Shown here: positions 46,213 through 57,700 of the stretch, piece after piece
Layout: every line of letters starts with the position of its first letter
How positions within the stretch are numbered: position 1 is the stretch's first letter
DNA from: an uncultured Clostridia bacterium
Lineage (GTDB): Bacteria > Bacillota > Clostridia > UBA1381
Assembly: GCA_934462715.1 (NCBI GenBank)
Contig: CAKSIJ010000009.1
Span: 55,589-119,588, forward strand
DNA length: 64,000 bases
Direction: 5' to 3'
The notes under the pieces: generated by a model
Told to the model about the DNA's origin: nothing
Database searches by the model: none
Seen by the model: only the letters and a program-made list of their open reading frames with translations
Translations under genes and position numbers: made by a program

Positions 46213-49200
46213 ATGAAAAGGGTTTTAAGCTTGGTTCTTTGTGCCGCTATTTTGTTTACAACAGTACTGTCGGGAAACGTGTATGCGGCAGACGGTGAAA
46301 TTGTGATAGATTCGGTAAAGCTGTTGCAAAAAGACGGAACTATGAGCGTTTCAGGGCATCTCACCTCGGGCATAGGCTTCCGTGACGTAACTGTTACGGT
46401 TGTCAGAAAGGGAGAGGCACACGAACAGTTTGTGATGAATCCGTCGGCACTTCAAAACATGGCGCAGATTAAGACAAGCTATGACGGTAAGTTCCGATAC
46501 AGCTTTGGCATAGACTACAAGAGCGAAAACGATATTGAGGACTATATTGTTTACGCTTCGGCAAGAAAACAGGAGGTATCACGGGAAATAAGCGTTGTAA
46601 GCCCTGCGGCTTTTGATTATATTGCGGAAAATTCCGTTATTGTTCAGACGGGGAACAGAAACGCTGTTGTTTATTCCAAAAATGTGAAATCGGATAATCC
46701 GCCGGTAAAAACTGCGGAGGGTCTGTTCATAGGGGCGGATATTGCGGATAGAATAAATCCGGATTTGGCAAAAACGATAATCAACGGTGCGGAATATGTC
46801 AATGTCAGTCAATTGAAAAACCCTAAAAACGTATATGAGGGAAATGAAATTACTGTTATTTCAAATGCCGGATTGAGCGGAAATCCGGACGGAATGAGAA
46901 ATATTCTCGGGTTCTATATCTCCGAAAGCGGTGACGATAATAATGACGGAAGCTTTAATTATCCGGTCAGAACAATAGAAAAGGCAATTGAAATATCAAA
47001 GGAATATTATGACGGCAGACAAAAGAATATTTATTTCCTTGACGGCGAGTATCATATAGACAAAACCGTGGAGCTGACCGATTGCAAAGATATGACAATT
47101 TCTTCATATGGGGACGCAAAAACAAAACTTAATGCCGAAATAAAGCTGAAAAAAGAGGACTTCCAAAAGGCAGAGGGAGAAATCCTCAGAGCTGTTTCTC
47201 AAAAAGCGGCACGAAATCTGGTTCAGCTTGATTTGTCAAAATATTTAGATGATGTCAAGACAATTAATGAATGTGTTCCAAATGAGACAAATGCCTTGAA
47301 TTTTGACCAATACTACAGGCTCTATGAGGACGGAGAAAAGCAAACTCTTTCAAGATACCCCAATGCGGAATTTACAAAAATTCAAAAAGCGGAGGACGAT
47401 TACACAAAGGGCTATCTTTTGACCGATAAAACAAGAGCCAAAAAGTGGAACTACGATACCGGCAATATAATAATCGCAGGATTTTTGAGAAACACGTATT
47501 TATTCTGGGAATACCCGATTGAAATAGGAAACAACGGCATTATCAATGTTATTGACAAGACAAACATTCTTGAACAAAAGGACAGAAGCGGCGCACTCTG
47601 CACAATATTAAACGCACCCGAGGAAATTGATATGCCGGGCGAGTGGTACATAGACGCTAAAGGCAAAATGCTTTATTATTACCCTGTCGGAAATCTTGAC
47701 GATGTGAGTATCACCTGTATGTTTGATGAGATGATAAATGTCGGAAATTCAAAGAATGTAACGATACAGAATATCGAAATAATGGGTAACAATGCGGACG
47801 GTATAACTATAAATGACAGTGACAGTATCATTTTTGATTCTGTTAAGCTTCATTCGATCGGCATGGCAGGAATACAGATTTACGGCAGTACGAACTCCGT
47901 TGTAAAAAACTCGGAAATGTTTGATATTGCAAGAAGCGGTGTTTCAATAGACTGCGGTGAAAAGGTTACGCTGACTCCCGGAAACTGCGGGGTTGAAAAT
48001 TGCAGAATATATTCGTATGCCTTGGAAAGCTCGTCAAATTCCGGTATAGACATCAGGGGAGTGGCAAATTACGCCAAAAATAATGTGGTGTACAATTCCA
48101 TGAGCGGAGGTATCAGACTAATCGGAAATGATTTAAATGTTGAAAATAACGAGGTATTCGATGTTTCAAGAAATCTGTATGACGCAGCCGCCATATATAC
48201 ATCAACACAGCATGAAAGACTCGGAAACAAGGTAACACAGAACTATATACACAATATAAACAAATACTACGATAATTGGCCGGGCGGAATCTATGCCCTG
48301 TATTTTGACGATATGTCAAACGGAATAACCGCAACGAAGAATGTTATAGCGGACGCAGGCTACGGCGGAATGGCAGGCGGCGGACGTGACAACAACATAT
48401 CAAACAATATTTTCATTGATACAAACTTTGAAAAGTATGATTTGAGAGGAACGTTTGACGGCTGGATGAGAAGAAACCGTGGAGGTACATTCTCGATTGA
48501 AATGCTTGACGATGAAAAGTACGATTTCAATTTGTGGAATGAGCATTATCCGGTTATCTGGAAAAGGCTGCTTGACGATTTTAATAAGGAAAACGAATAT
48601 TTTGCGGCTAAAAAGGAAGCGGAGGAGAACGGAACGGAATGTACCGTTGAGCCATTCGACTTCGGAGTGCCGAGAAACGTTGAGATTAAAAACAATCTTG
48701 TAATAAGCCGTGACAAGCGTATCGACTTAAACCCCGTTTCCGTTGACTGGGATATGGTGAAATACGGAAATACCTACGAGAGCAATCTCGGAATTATGAA
48801 ACAGGCAAACCAGGATATGTCGGTAACAGACGGTATAAGCCACAGCCCGGGCGGCGCAATGCGTTATGAAATCACGCAAAATGAAAATACGTCTATTAAG
48901 CGCAAGCTTGGCGATAACGTTAAAATGGGCGAAATTTACAAGGTGAGTGCATGGGTTTATGCAGATAAAATTTCGGCAGCGGAAAGGGTGAAAATCAGCG
49001 TTGACAAAAATCCGCAGCCTGTTTACGGAAATTATCATTATCAGTATTCTGTCGCAGGCAGCGAAGATACGCTTTTAAAGCAAGGCGAATGGGCGCAGGT
49101 TTACTGCTATTGGATTGCAAACGATAACGGAAACTCAATTGTGCTGGAATTTCCGGATTGCAAGGTCGGCGATGTTTTCTATATTGATGATATTGTTATG

Positions 49201-50934
49201 GAAAAGAAGCTTTACGGTGAGCTTGATCTTCCGCAGCCGAATCTTGACGATTATTCGGCAGGCGAGTTCACATACGATCCCGAAAAAATCGACCTTTCGG
49301 AAACAAGCCGTCTGATAAAGGTGGGCGAAAGTGCCGAAATAAAGGCAAAATTCGTGACAGCGGTTAAGAACGATAAAAATAATGACGGAACAATAACGCA
49401 TGACGAGGTAACATATGATGTTCAAACAGCGGATAACCTCACATATACCTCGGACAATCCGAGCGTTGCGGCAATCGAAAACGGAAAAATCGCTGCAAAA
49501 TCATCGGGAAATGCAATAATATCCGCAACGGACGGCACAAACACAAAGCAAATGCTCATAAGCTGTTACACTGACGGTCAAAAGGGCATTGAGTTAAACA
49601 GTGCGGGATCATACGTTAAAGACAAAGACCCGATGCTCGGCAGCAAGGCTATGAGAGCATATGCATATGAACCCTATGATTTTGAAGTGAAAGTAAAACC
49701 CGGTTCTGCGGTAAGCTATTGCTACTATGATACGGGATTAACTTCGGATTCAAGAACACAGATTAATATAAATCTCGGAAAAAAAGAAATGTATATGATT
49801 ATTGGTTATAAAACATCTTACTGCGGTTTATCAATGCTTGACAACAACTACAAACGATATCAAAGAACAGCCGGCTGGCATCAGGTGAGTGTGGTTATAG
49901 AAAGTGTTTCGGACGGCATGACAACCTTTGGAGTATATCATGACGGAAGCAAAGCAACCTATTCATATGAATTATCCGATACCGACACAATCAAGCTCGG
50001 AGTATACAGCGACGCGTCATCAAGTTATGCTCCGATGTATGTTAAAAATATTTATGCAATTTCATCGGACAGCGGAAGTGTTGCAAGAACGGAACAAGCA
50101 GACGAGAGAATCGTAATTGATGATTTTACATCTGGTGAAACCGAATGGACAACGAGCAACGTTGAAATGCTTGATAAAATCTACAGCGGAAATTACGGTG
50201 CGGTTATCAACGATTATGACGGTTGGTTTGAGAATATCGGCTCAAGAGATTTAAGACTGACCGACAGCGGATATACGGCGATAAGAAAATATATGCCGGA
50301 ATTTGAAAATGTGGATTTCGGAGCGATCGGCAATACAACGCCGATTGAGGTGCAAGCGGTAAGTCCGAAGCTTAAATATCCGAATGACGAAACAACGTCA
50401 AGAACAACGGAATTTGTCTGGTCGGAAGCAATCGGAGCTTCGGAGTACATTCTGACGGTAAGCAGAAATGCCGATATGTCGGAGCCTTTGTACATCAAAA
50501 AGCTGAACACAAATACCGACACAATAAAATTTGACGATGAGGGTACTTACTATTATACCGTTACCGCACTTAATCTGTCAAAGCAGTATAAATCGGAAAT
50601 TACAAGCGAGATCGGTAATTTTACGGTTGATTTTAAAATCACTTTGAACAGAGTGGAAACGGCTCAATCAGAAAATGCAAATTCGGTTACCGCAAAATTT
50701 GTTTATGACACCGAAAGCGAAAGCGTTTCGGGAAAAGCAATTCTTGCAGAAAGGGACGTCGGCGGAAAGCTGATTAACGCAAAAATTATAGATATACCGG
50801 CAGTTGAAAATAATCAGATTTCGGTCATCGGAGAGTATACAAGCGGAAACATTCTCGAATGTTATCTGTGGGGAAATATGAAAATATTAAAACCGTATTC
50901 CGAAAAAGCGGATACAGTTTCAAATATTAAGTAA
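46213..50934 (+). CDS. Giant secreted beta-helix multidomain protein (GH141-like), locus B copy 1
   Basis: The ATG at 46213 is preferred because GGAAAGGA ends 12 nt before it; upstream in-frame ATGs at 46180 and 46201 lack proper spacing. The 1573-residue protein has a signal peptide (~25) and an Ig-like domain (~29-128, MSVSGHLTSGIGFRDV). The beta-helix glycosidase module (~230-800) carries Asp657 in LYDAAAIYTSTQ, Asp699/700 in LYFDDMSNG, and a GGGRDNNISNNIFIDT turn. A CBM-like domain (~853-997), Big_2-like (~1027-1122), LamG-like (~1126-1290), FN3-like (~1376-1476) and terminal Ig domain follow. DAAAIY replaces DAGAIY of the other three beta-helix proteins. It appears to combine an enzyme-like core with several binding modules. 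Confidence 0.75.
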   Translation: MKRVLSLVLCAAILFTTVLSGNVYAADGEIVIDSVKLLQKDGTMSVSGHLTSGIGFRDVTVTVVRKGEAHEQFVMNPSALQNMAQIKTSYDGKFRYSFGIDYKSENDIEDYIVYASARKQEVSREISVVSPAAFDYIAENSVIVQTGNRNAVVYSKNVKSDNPPVKTAEGLFIGADIADRINPDLAKTIINGAEYVNVSQLKNPKNVYEGNEITVISNAGLSGNPDGMRNILGFYISESGDDNNDGSFNYPVRTIEKAIEISKEYYDGRQKNIYFLDGEYHIDKTVELTDCKDMTISSYGDAKTKLNAEIKLKKEDFQKAEGEILRAVSQKAARNLVQLDLSKYLDDVKTINECVPNETNALNFDQYYRLYEDGEKQTLSRYPNAEFTKIQKAEDDYTKGYLLTDKTRAKKWNYDTGNIIIAGFLRNTYLFWEYPIEIGNNGIINVIDKTNILEQKDRSGALCTILNAPEEIDMPGEWYIDAKGKMLYYYPVGNLDDVSITCMFDEMINVGNSKNVTIQNIEIMGNNADGITINDSDSIIFDSVKLHSIGMAGIQIYGSTNSVVKNSEMFDIARSGVSIDCGEKVTLTPGNCGVENCRIYSYALESSSNSGIDIRGVANYAKNNVVYNSMSGGIRLIGNDLNVENNEVFDVSRNLYDAAAIYTSTQHERLGNKVTQNYIHNINKYYDNWPGGIYALYFDDMSNGITATKNVIADAGYGGMAGGGRDNNISNNIFIDTNFEKYDLRGTFDGWMRRNRGGTFSIEMLDDEKYDFNLWNEHYPVIWKRLLDDFNKENEYFAAKKEAEENGTECTVEPFDFGVPRNVEIKNNLVISRDKRIDLNPVSVDWDMVKYGNTYESNLGIMKQANQDMSVTDGISHSPGGAMRYEITQNENTSIKRKLGDNVKMGEIYKVSAWVYADKISAAERVKISVDKNPQPVYGNYHYQYSVAGSEDTLLKQGEWAQVYCYWIANDNGNSIVLEFPDCKVGDVFYIDDIVMEKKLYGELDLPQPNLDDYSAGEFTYDPEKIDLSETSRLIKVGESAEIKAKFVTAVKNDKNNDGTITHDEVTYDVQTADNLTYTSDNPSVAAIENGKIAAKSSGNAIISATDGTNTKQMLISCYTDGQKGIELNSAGSYVKDKDPMLGSKAMRAYAYEPYDFEVKVKPGSAVSYCYYDTGLTSDSRTQININLGKKEMYMIIGYKTSYCGLSMLDNNYKRYQRTAGWHQVSVVIESVSDGMTTFGVYHDGSKATYSYELSDTDTIKLGVYSDASSSYAPMYVKNIYAISSDSGSVARTEQADERIVIDDFTSGETEWTTSNVEMLDKIYSGNYGAVINDYDGWFENIGSRDLRLTDSGYTAIRKYMPEFENVDFGAIGNTTPIEVQAVSPKLKYPNDETTSRTTEFVWSEAIGASEYILTVSRNADMSEPLYIKKLNTNTDTIKFDDEGTYYYTVTALNLSKQYKSEITSEIGNFTVDFKITLNRVETAQSENANSVTAKFVYDTESESVSGKAILAERDVGGKLINAKIIDIPAVENNQISVIGEYTSGNILECYLWGNMKILKPYSEKADTVSNIK

Positions 50935-50974
50935 TAACAACAATGCCAATAAGGACGGCAGAACGGAGGACTTT

Positions 50975-53900
50975 ATGAAAAAGACACTATGTAAAAGGAT
51001 TGCGGGCGCTGCTGCGGCAGTACTTGCGGCACAGCTTATCTCTGCGGCAGTACCGCCGATAGGCTTTGCCGCCGGCAACGGCGCACAGTACACCTTTGAT
51101 AACGATTTGCAGGGGTGGAAGGTAGGCAACTTCATGTCGGGCAACGTTACCTACAGCACAGATATGGACTACAACGAAAACGGCGGCGGAAGCGCCAAAA
51201 ACACCTATCAGGGTACAAAAACAAACGATATGTCAATATCGGCAAACAGCGTTGAGGGAATCAAAAAGGGAAAAGCATACATTGTAAAAGCGAAAATCTA
51301 CGGCGGAACGGTAACAAACGGCGCAAAGGTATATTTTAACATGACAACGAGCGGTGATTACCGTAACACATTCTTTTCGGGAATCATGTCCGAAAAGACA
51401 GATATAGTTAAGGACGAATGGATTGAAATATCCGTTCCCTGGGTATCAACAAAATTTCAGCAGCAGTTATGCGTAAAATTTGAGGGCGGTTCTAACGGTG
51501 ACGTGTATTATGTTGACGATATAACCTTTGAGGAACAGGAAAATGCCGACACATTTGCAAACGCAAAAAACTGCAACATTAATCTTAATGACGCATACGC
51601 AACAGACAAGGCACTGATAATAAATTACACGGATAATATACAGACTCCGTATACAAAAACCCTGCTTGAAACGGGCGAAACGGCAAATATCAGTGCGATA
51701 GCAACGGAGGGAAAAGCAGGTATCGCTCTCGGAGAGGTAGTATTCAAGGACTGCAATCCCGAAAGTTATACATATAAATCCGAAAATCCGGAGGTAGTCA
51801 GCGTTGATTCTGGCGGAACAATGAAAGCAATAGGCTGCGGAAGCACAATAGTATCTATGACGGACGGAACATTTTCGGGAAAATTTGTTGTGACCGTTGT
51901 TGATAATAAGGACGAAAGTGAAAACTTCGTCTTAAATGACGATTCCGACACGTTTGTTACCACAACAAATCCGCTTCGTTCCGGAGAGCAAATCAAAAGA
52001 GGTATTACAAATGCCGAAAATATCATAACGGAAATTCCTGTTTCAACTCCGTGTGTGGCTTCCTTTACCATGTTTGAGCCGGGTGTGGATTCAACCTTTG
52101 TTGTTACGCAGCAGCCGGACGGTACGGGAACAAAGAACAATGTTACCGTCCATGCCGGAATAGGCTTGTTTGTCGGAAAGACTCAAAGAGTTTACGGCGG
52201 CTACGGCGGCGGAGAGATGAGATGGACCTATCCGCAGATAAAGGACGGACAGGAAACCACAGGCGGAATGAGACCGGCACAGCAGGGCGGCTGGCACCAA
52301 TATACTATAATTACCGATTACGCAAATGAGCCGCAAAGCAAAACACCATCCATGTCGTTAAAGGTATATGATAACGGTGCACTGCAATTTGAAACGGAGC
52401 TTCCGTATACGTCGAGAGATGATAAAATTGCGGTTAAGGTGTTTGCAAACATTTTCATTACAGAGGGGTATGTGGTTAAAACAGGTCTGCCGATGGATAT
52501 TGTCGGAATAACTCCCGATGTGATATACACATCAAGCGGAATTGCGGCAGATTCGAGCTTTGAGATTGAATTAAGCAATGAAGTGGACGAGGAAAGCGTT
52601 GAGGACAATATAGAGTTATTTGACAAAACCAACAATGAAAACATTGATTTTGAATATGAAACAAACGGCAAATTCTTAAAGGTAACTCCGAAATATCCGC
52701 TTGCTAAAAATTCAAGCTATGAATTAAAGATAAAAAGCGGCTTAAGGAGCAAGGATTCAACCGTTAATGTCGGTGGAAAGCTGGGATATGACAGAAGCTT
52801 TGAATTTACGACCGAAAGCAGCGAATTTGAAATAAAGAGTGTAAATGTATCAAAGAATAAGATTACCGCAGCATTAAAGAAAAATTCTGATTCGGCAAAG
52901 GGTAATGTTGTTGCCGCAATCTATAAGGACAGCGTGTTCTGCGGTGCGCTGACATCGGAGATTGACGGAGATACCGTAACGCTTACTTCCGACAAAATAC
53001 CCGATTTGACGGGATATGACGTTGAAGTTTATGCTTGGAGCGATACATCATCGGACAGCATAACATCAATGGCAGTACCGCACTCATCAAGCGGTGCAAG
53101 AACTGTGAATGATGAAAAGGCTGCGGACAGCTTTACTGCCGATTATGACGCCAAAAATGAAATCGTAACAATAAAGGGACAGATAAATGCGAAAAGAGGC
53201 GGTTTGCCGGTAATAGTAAGAGTTGTAAAAAAAGGCGAATCAGCGGATTTCGACAAGCTTTTAAGAGCGGAGGAAATCGTAACAGCGGAAAACGGAAGCG
53301 TAAATTACAGCTTCAAGCTTCCGAAAGACTTAGAATCGGGACGTTACACCGTATTGATAAACGAGCCGTTTTCAGCCGAAATCACAAAAACCGAGTTTAA
53401 CTACATAATGCTTGACGATATTAACGCTGCATTGGCTGAAGTAGACAAGGCAACATTAAGCAACATAAGCACAGTATTTTCAGATGAAGTCAGAGATACA
53501 TTGAATCTGATAGATTCCGATTATGATAAGCTTGCCGACAAGAGCTTTATCTATCACTGCATAATTGACGGAAAGCCCTACGGAACAGATCTTGATAAAT
53601 TCAAAAACGTTTATCGTCAGGCTCTGAAAATCAGTACGTTATTGGCAGGAGATACCGAAACGGCGGTTAATGAAATAAAAGCAAACCATTCAAACGAATA
53701 TTGGGGAATAAGCGAAACAAGTGCATACAACAGCTTTATTGAGTTCACCTCCGATAAGCAGAAAAACGTTCTTACCGAACTTAAAAAGGCTGAGGGCTTC
53801 AAGGATATATCAAACAGATTTTCCGCAGCGGTAATCTGCGAGGATATAAAGGCGCAAAGCTCATACAATCTTGTTTATACGGTTTTGTCAAAATACAATG

Positions 53901-54745
53901 ACATTAACATGATAGACTACAGTGTATACGACAAAATCGGGGACAATAAATTAAAGGTCTGCGAGTATGTTTATAAAAACATTTCCTCGGTAAATACAAT
54001 ACCGGAGCTTAAAACGCTGTTTGAGGATACCGCAAAGAAATATCAGGGAACAAGCGGAAATAATCCGGGCGGCGGCTCGGGAGGAACGAGCGGAAAAGAA
54101 AACGGTTCCGGCGGCGGCTATAACCCCGGAGTATCAAACCGTGACGTTACTGCGCCCGACTGGTACACAGAAAAGCAGGAGCTTGCCAACAGGTCGGTCT
54201 TCTCTGATACGGACAGCGTTGAATGGGCAAAGTACAGTATAAACAAGCTCTACAACATGGGTGCGATTTTGGGCAAGGCAGAGGGCATATTTGCTCCGAA
54301 CGATAAGATTACAAGAGAAGAATTGTGTAAAATTATCGTCAACGTATTCGGATTTGAAAAGAAAAGCGATGAAAATGCCTTTTCCGATGTTGCCGAGGGT
54401 ATGTGGTATACCGACTATATTAAAATATGCTCTCAGAACAACATAATAAATGGTATCGGTGACGGCTTGTTCGGATTGGGCAAGGAACTTACAAGAGAAG
54501 AAATATCCGCAATACTGGTAAGAGCGGCTGACGCTTCGGGAAAAATACTTGACTATGACATTTCAATCGTACTGCCCTTTACCGATGAGGCCGATATTTC
54601 GGACTGGGCTAAAAACAGCATAGCGATTTTAAGAGAATGTCTGATTGTTGAGGGCATAGGCGACGGAAGCTTTGCACCGAAAGCAAATGTTACGAGAGCA
54701 CAGGCGGCTAAAATGATTGTCGGCTTGCTGGAATATAATTATTAA
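50975..54745 (+). CDS. Large secreted CBM/Ig protein with three C-terminal SLH domains (SLH-C), locus B
   Basis: This 1256-residue protein has a signal peptide (~32). It has a CBM-like sandwich (~36-190), a Big_2-like domain (~225-310), a LamG-like domain (~316-510), an SbsA-like Ig domain (~510-625) and an Ig domain with YDVEVYAWSDT (~628-710). The part homologous to the locus A SLH-C protein follows: Ig-like (~715-810), helical region (~815-1030), Gly/Ser/Asn linker (~1030-1060) and three SLH domains (from ~1075, cores DKITREELCKII, KELTREEISAIL, ANVTRAQAAKMI). It is wall-anchored with a long exposed glycan-binding arm. Compared with the locus A version it has gained about 700 residues of binding modules. 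Confidence 0.82.
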   Translation: MKKTLCKRIAGAAAAVLAAQLISAAVPPIGFAAGNGAQYTFDNDLQGWKVGNFMSGNVTYSTDMDYNENGGGSAKNTYQGTKTNDMSISANSVEGIKKGKAYIVKAKIYGGTVTNGAKVYFNMTTSGDYRNTFFSGIMSEKTDIVKDEWIEISVPWVSTKFQQQLCVKFEGGSNGDVYYVDDITFEEQENADTFANAKNCNINLNDAYATDKALIINYTDNIQTPYTKTLLETGETANISAIATEGKAGIALGEVVFKDCNPESYTYKSENPEVVSVDSGGTMKAIGCGSTIVSMTDGTFSGKFVVTVVDNKDESENFVLNDDSDTFVTTTNPLRSGEQIKRGITNAENIITEIPVSTPCVASFTMFEPGVDSTFVVTQQPDGTGTKNNVTVHAGIGLFVGKTQRVYGGYGGGEMRWTYPQIKDGQETTGGMRPAQQGGWHQYTIITDYANEPQSKTPSMSLKVYDNGALQFETELPYTSRDDKIAVKVFANIFITEGYVVKTGLPMDIVGITPDVIYTSSGIAADSSFEIELSNEVDEESVEDNIELFDKTNNENIDFEYETNGKFLKVTPKYPLAKNSSYELKIKSGLRSKDSTVNVGGKLGYDRSFEFTTESSEFEIKSVNVSKNKITAALKKNSDSAKGNVVAAIYKDSVFCGALTSEIDGDTVTLTSDKIPDLTGYDVEVYAWSDTSSDSITSMAVPHSSSGARTVNDEKAADSFTADYDAKNEIVTIKGQINAKRGGLPVIVRVVKKGESADFDKLLRAEEIVTAENGSVNYSFKLPKDLESGRYTVLINEPFSAEITKTEFNYIMLDDINAALAEVDKATLSNISTVFSDEVRDTLNLIDSDYDKLADKSFIYHCIIDGKPYGTDLDKFKNVYRQALKISTLLAGDTETAVNEIKANHSNEYWGISETSAYNSFIEFTSDKQKNVLTELKKAEGFKDISNRFSAAVICEDIKAQSSYNLVYTVLSKYNDINMIDYSVYDKIGDNKLKVCEYVYKNISSVNTIPELKTLFEDTAKKYQGTSGNNPGGGSGGTSGKENGSGGGYNPGVSNRDVTAPDWYTEKQELANRSVFSDTDSVEWAKYSINKLYNMGAILGKAEGIFAPNDKITREELCKIIVNVFGFEKKSDENAFSDVAEGMWYTDYIKICSQNNIINGIGDGLFGLGKELTREEISAILVRAADASGKILDYDISIVLPFTDEADISDWAKNSIAILRECLIVEGIGDGSFAPKANVTRAQAAKMIVGLLEYNY

Positions 54746-54786
54746 TTTAAAATAGTACTTTGCGAAAGAAATGAAAGGATGATATT

Positions 54787-57700
54787 ATGCATAAAAAAGC
54801 ACTAACATTATTATTAGCCGGCATAATGCTGGCACAGAGCATTTCTGCATTGGCATACAATGAGGGATACGTGCTGAATTATTTGAATAATGAGGTTGAA
54901 AAGTATTCTACGGCCGATGATGTTACGGCAAATTCAACCGAGATTCTGAACAAGCTGACAAGCGACGAGTACCAATGCACCGAAGAAGAAGCAAAGCAGT
55001 TTCTGGAGGAATTAAAGACAAAGGTAACGGAAAAAGCGGAAGCCGACAGCAAAACAGACGAAAATAAAACGGACAGCAACAAAAATGACGATTCAAATAA
55101 AGCACAGGAGGAAAAAAAGGTAACCGAGCTTGACTTTAAAAAGCAGTTGTTAAATCAATTAGGTTGTATCAAAAACGCTGTTGAGTTCGATTATTCAAAG
55201 AAGATTTCAAGAGGGGAATTTGCACAGTACATTGCAAATCTCATAAACTACGGCGAGGATTATTCGGACGAGCGCGGAGTGTTTGAATTTAACGATGTAG
55301 AAAGCGACAGCGAATACTACAGTGCGGTTTCCTCACTGCTGAACAGAGGTGCTATAATAGGAGTCGGAGAGGGATATTATGAGCCTGATACCGAAATAAC
55401 CTTTAATCAGGCTTGTGCAATAGCGGTTCGGCTTATGGGATATGAGCTTTATAAGCTGCCTGATAACGAGAATGACATATTTTACTGGACTGAGGCAAAC
55501 AAGGAAAAGCTTTTGGACGGTATAAAGGTTAAAAACACCGATAACATGACGGGCGAGCAGGCAATACAGTTCCTGTTCAATATGTTAAACACTCATGTTG
55601 TATCGCAGGATTTTGATGAGAGCAGCTTTACTCTTACAAACGAAAACACCTTTCTTCACGATTATATGAACCTCGGATATGTTGAGGGTGTTGTTACCGC
55701 CAATACAAAAACCGACCTGTATTCGGGCGCAGGTTCAGCAAATGAAGGATATATAAAGGTTGACGGACAGCTCTACAGGCTTGACGCAGTTAAAGATATT
55801 GACGATTATCTCGGTAAAAAGGTCAGAATTTACTATGACCTCTCGGACGAATCGGAGGGAAAGGCAATTTATATATTGAGCAGATACAACAGCTACACTC
55901 ACGTAACTGCCGATATGATTGACCGCTTTGACGTAACGGAGGGAAAGCTGTATTACTACGAGGACGGCACAAACAAGGAAAAAAGCGTAACGCTTAACAT
56001 GAACACAAGTATCATATTCAACGGCAAGGCGGTTGATTACGAGCATGACAAAAAGCTGCTTTTTGAGCCTGATGCCGGCGAGATTACCTTTATCGACAAC
56101 AACAGGGATTCAAAGCCCGAGGTTGCCATTATTTCATCATATGTGTATTATAAGGTTTCTCCGATAAATCCCGAAATGCCGATAATGTATGATGAGCTTG
56201 ATGTTCAGCCCGATATGAAGCTTGACGGAGATAATGTTTTGATTTATGAAAACGGAACTCAAATCACCTTTTCACAGCTTTCGGAGCAGACTTTGGCAAT
56301 GGTTATGCCGTCAAGGGTCATCTTTGAGAAAAACGGAAACACAAGCTTTATGAAAGCGGATTTGGAAAATTCAGAACTTATCAGAATTGAGCTTTGCAAG
56401 TCGCTTGCGGACGGTGAAGTAAAAAAATTCAATAAAAACAGCGAAAATGTAACTATTGAATCTACTGAGTACAATTTGTCAAAGATTTTCACCAAAGAGC
56501 TTTCGATATATCCCCAAAATCCGAATTTAAAAGCTCCGGCAATTGGCGCAATGGTTACGGCAAAGCTTGACAAGTACGGAAATGCGGCATTTTTTGAGAT
56601 TAACTCCTATTCTCAGGGGCTAAAGTACGGCTTTGTTAAAAAAATTGTTCACGATACCGAATCGGACGAGGAAAAATATATTGCAAGAATCTTCAACGAG
56701 GACGGAGAGCATATAAGCGTGGAATTGCCCGAAAAGGTAAAGGTTTATAAAAAGTGGGACGAAAACGCAAAGCTGACCGATACTACATATTACGGTAAAA
56801 GAATTACCGCCGAAAACCTTGCAAATATCAACGGCGGAACATTTTACAGACAGATGGTAAAATACAATCTGAATAAAGACGGAAAGCTTAACGAGATATA
56901 TCTGGCGGACACCACGAATACCACAAGCGTAATAGGTAAAAAGGATTTAAGCTTTTATGTTTCCGACAATATTTTCATGAAAGCATACACCAGCGTCGGA
57001 GGCGTCACATATGCCGGATATCAGTTGGGTTCGTGGTATGAATATAAAAATAATTTTACGGTTTATTTTAAAATTCCAAAATCATCATCAGGCGAGGATT
57101 ATGAATATTCAACCTCTAAAACACAGCTGTTCAACGTCAATTCAGACCTCGATTATTATGATGTAACCGAAGCCGGAGAAGTAGGCTGTGCCGTTAAATA
57201 TGTTGAGGGTGCAAGCAAAACAGGAACAAACTCGGGAAAAGCAACGCCTTTGATTATTACACAGGAGCTTGAGGCATATTGGGACGAAAAAACCGAAGAG
57301 GTTAAGTACAGAATTGAAGTTTTACAGCTGGTAAGCGGTGGCAAGAGAGACAGTGCGGCATCATTAACTTTTGCAGATCCGGAAATGACATCTTTTTCAA
57401 TAGGTGAAAGCGGAGGCAACGGAAGAAGCGAAAATTCAAATATACCTGTTTCTCAGCTGAAAAAAGGAGATATACTCTACGCATATATTGACGAAGATAC
57501 AAATACAATAAACGGATTTATGCTTATTGAAAAGAATTTGGGCATGAGAGGTGCCGACGGAAATCCGGAAAGCGCAAGTTTTATCGTTACGTTGGATCAG
57601 GGAGGCTGTTCACTGACCAGGACAGAGGCTATAACTTTTGTGCGCGGATTCTATGTAAAGGGTAAGGTTGTAAAGGCAGTTGACAACTATAAATTCTATG

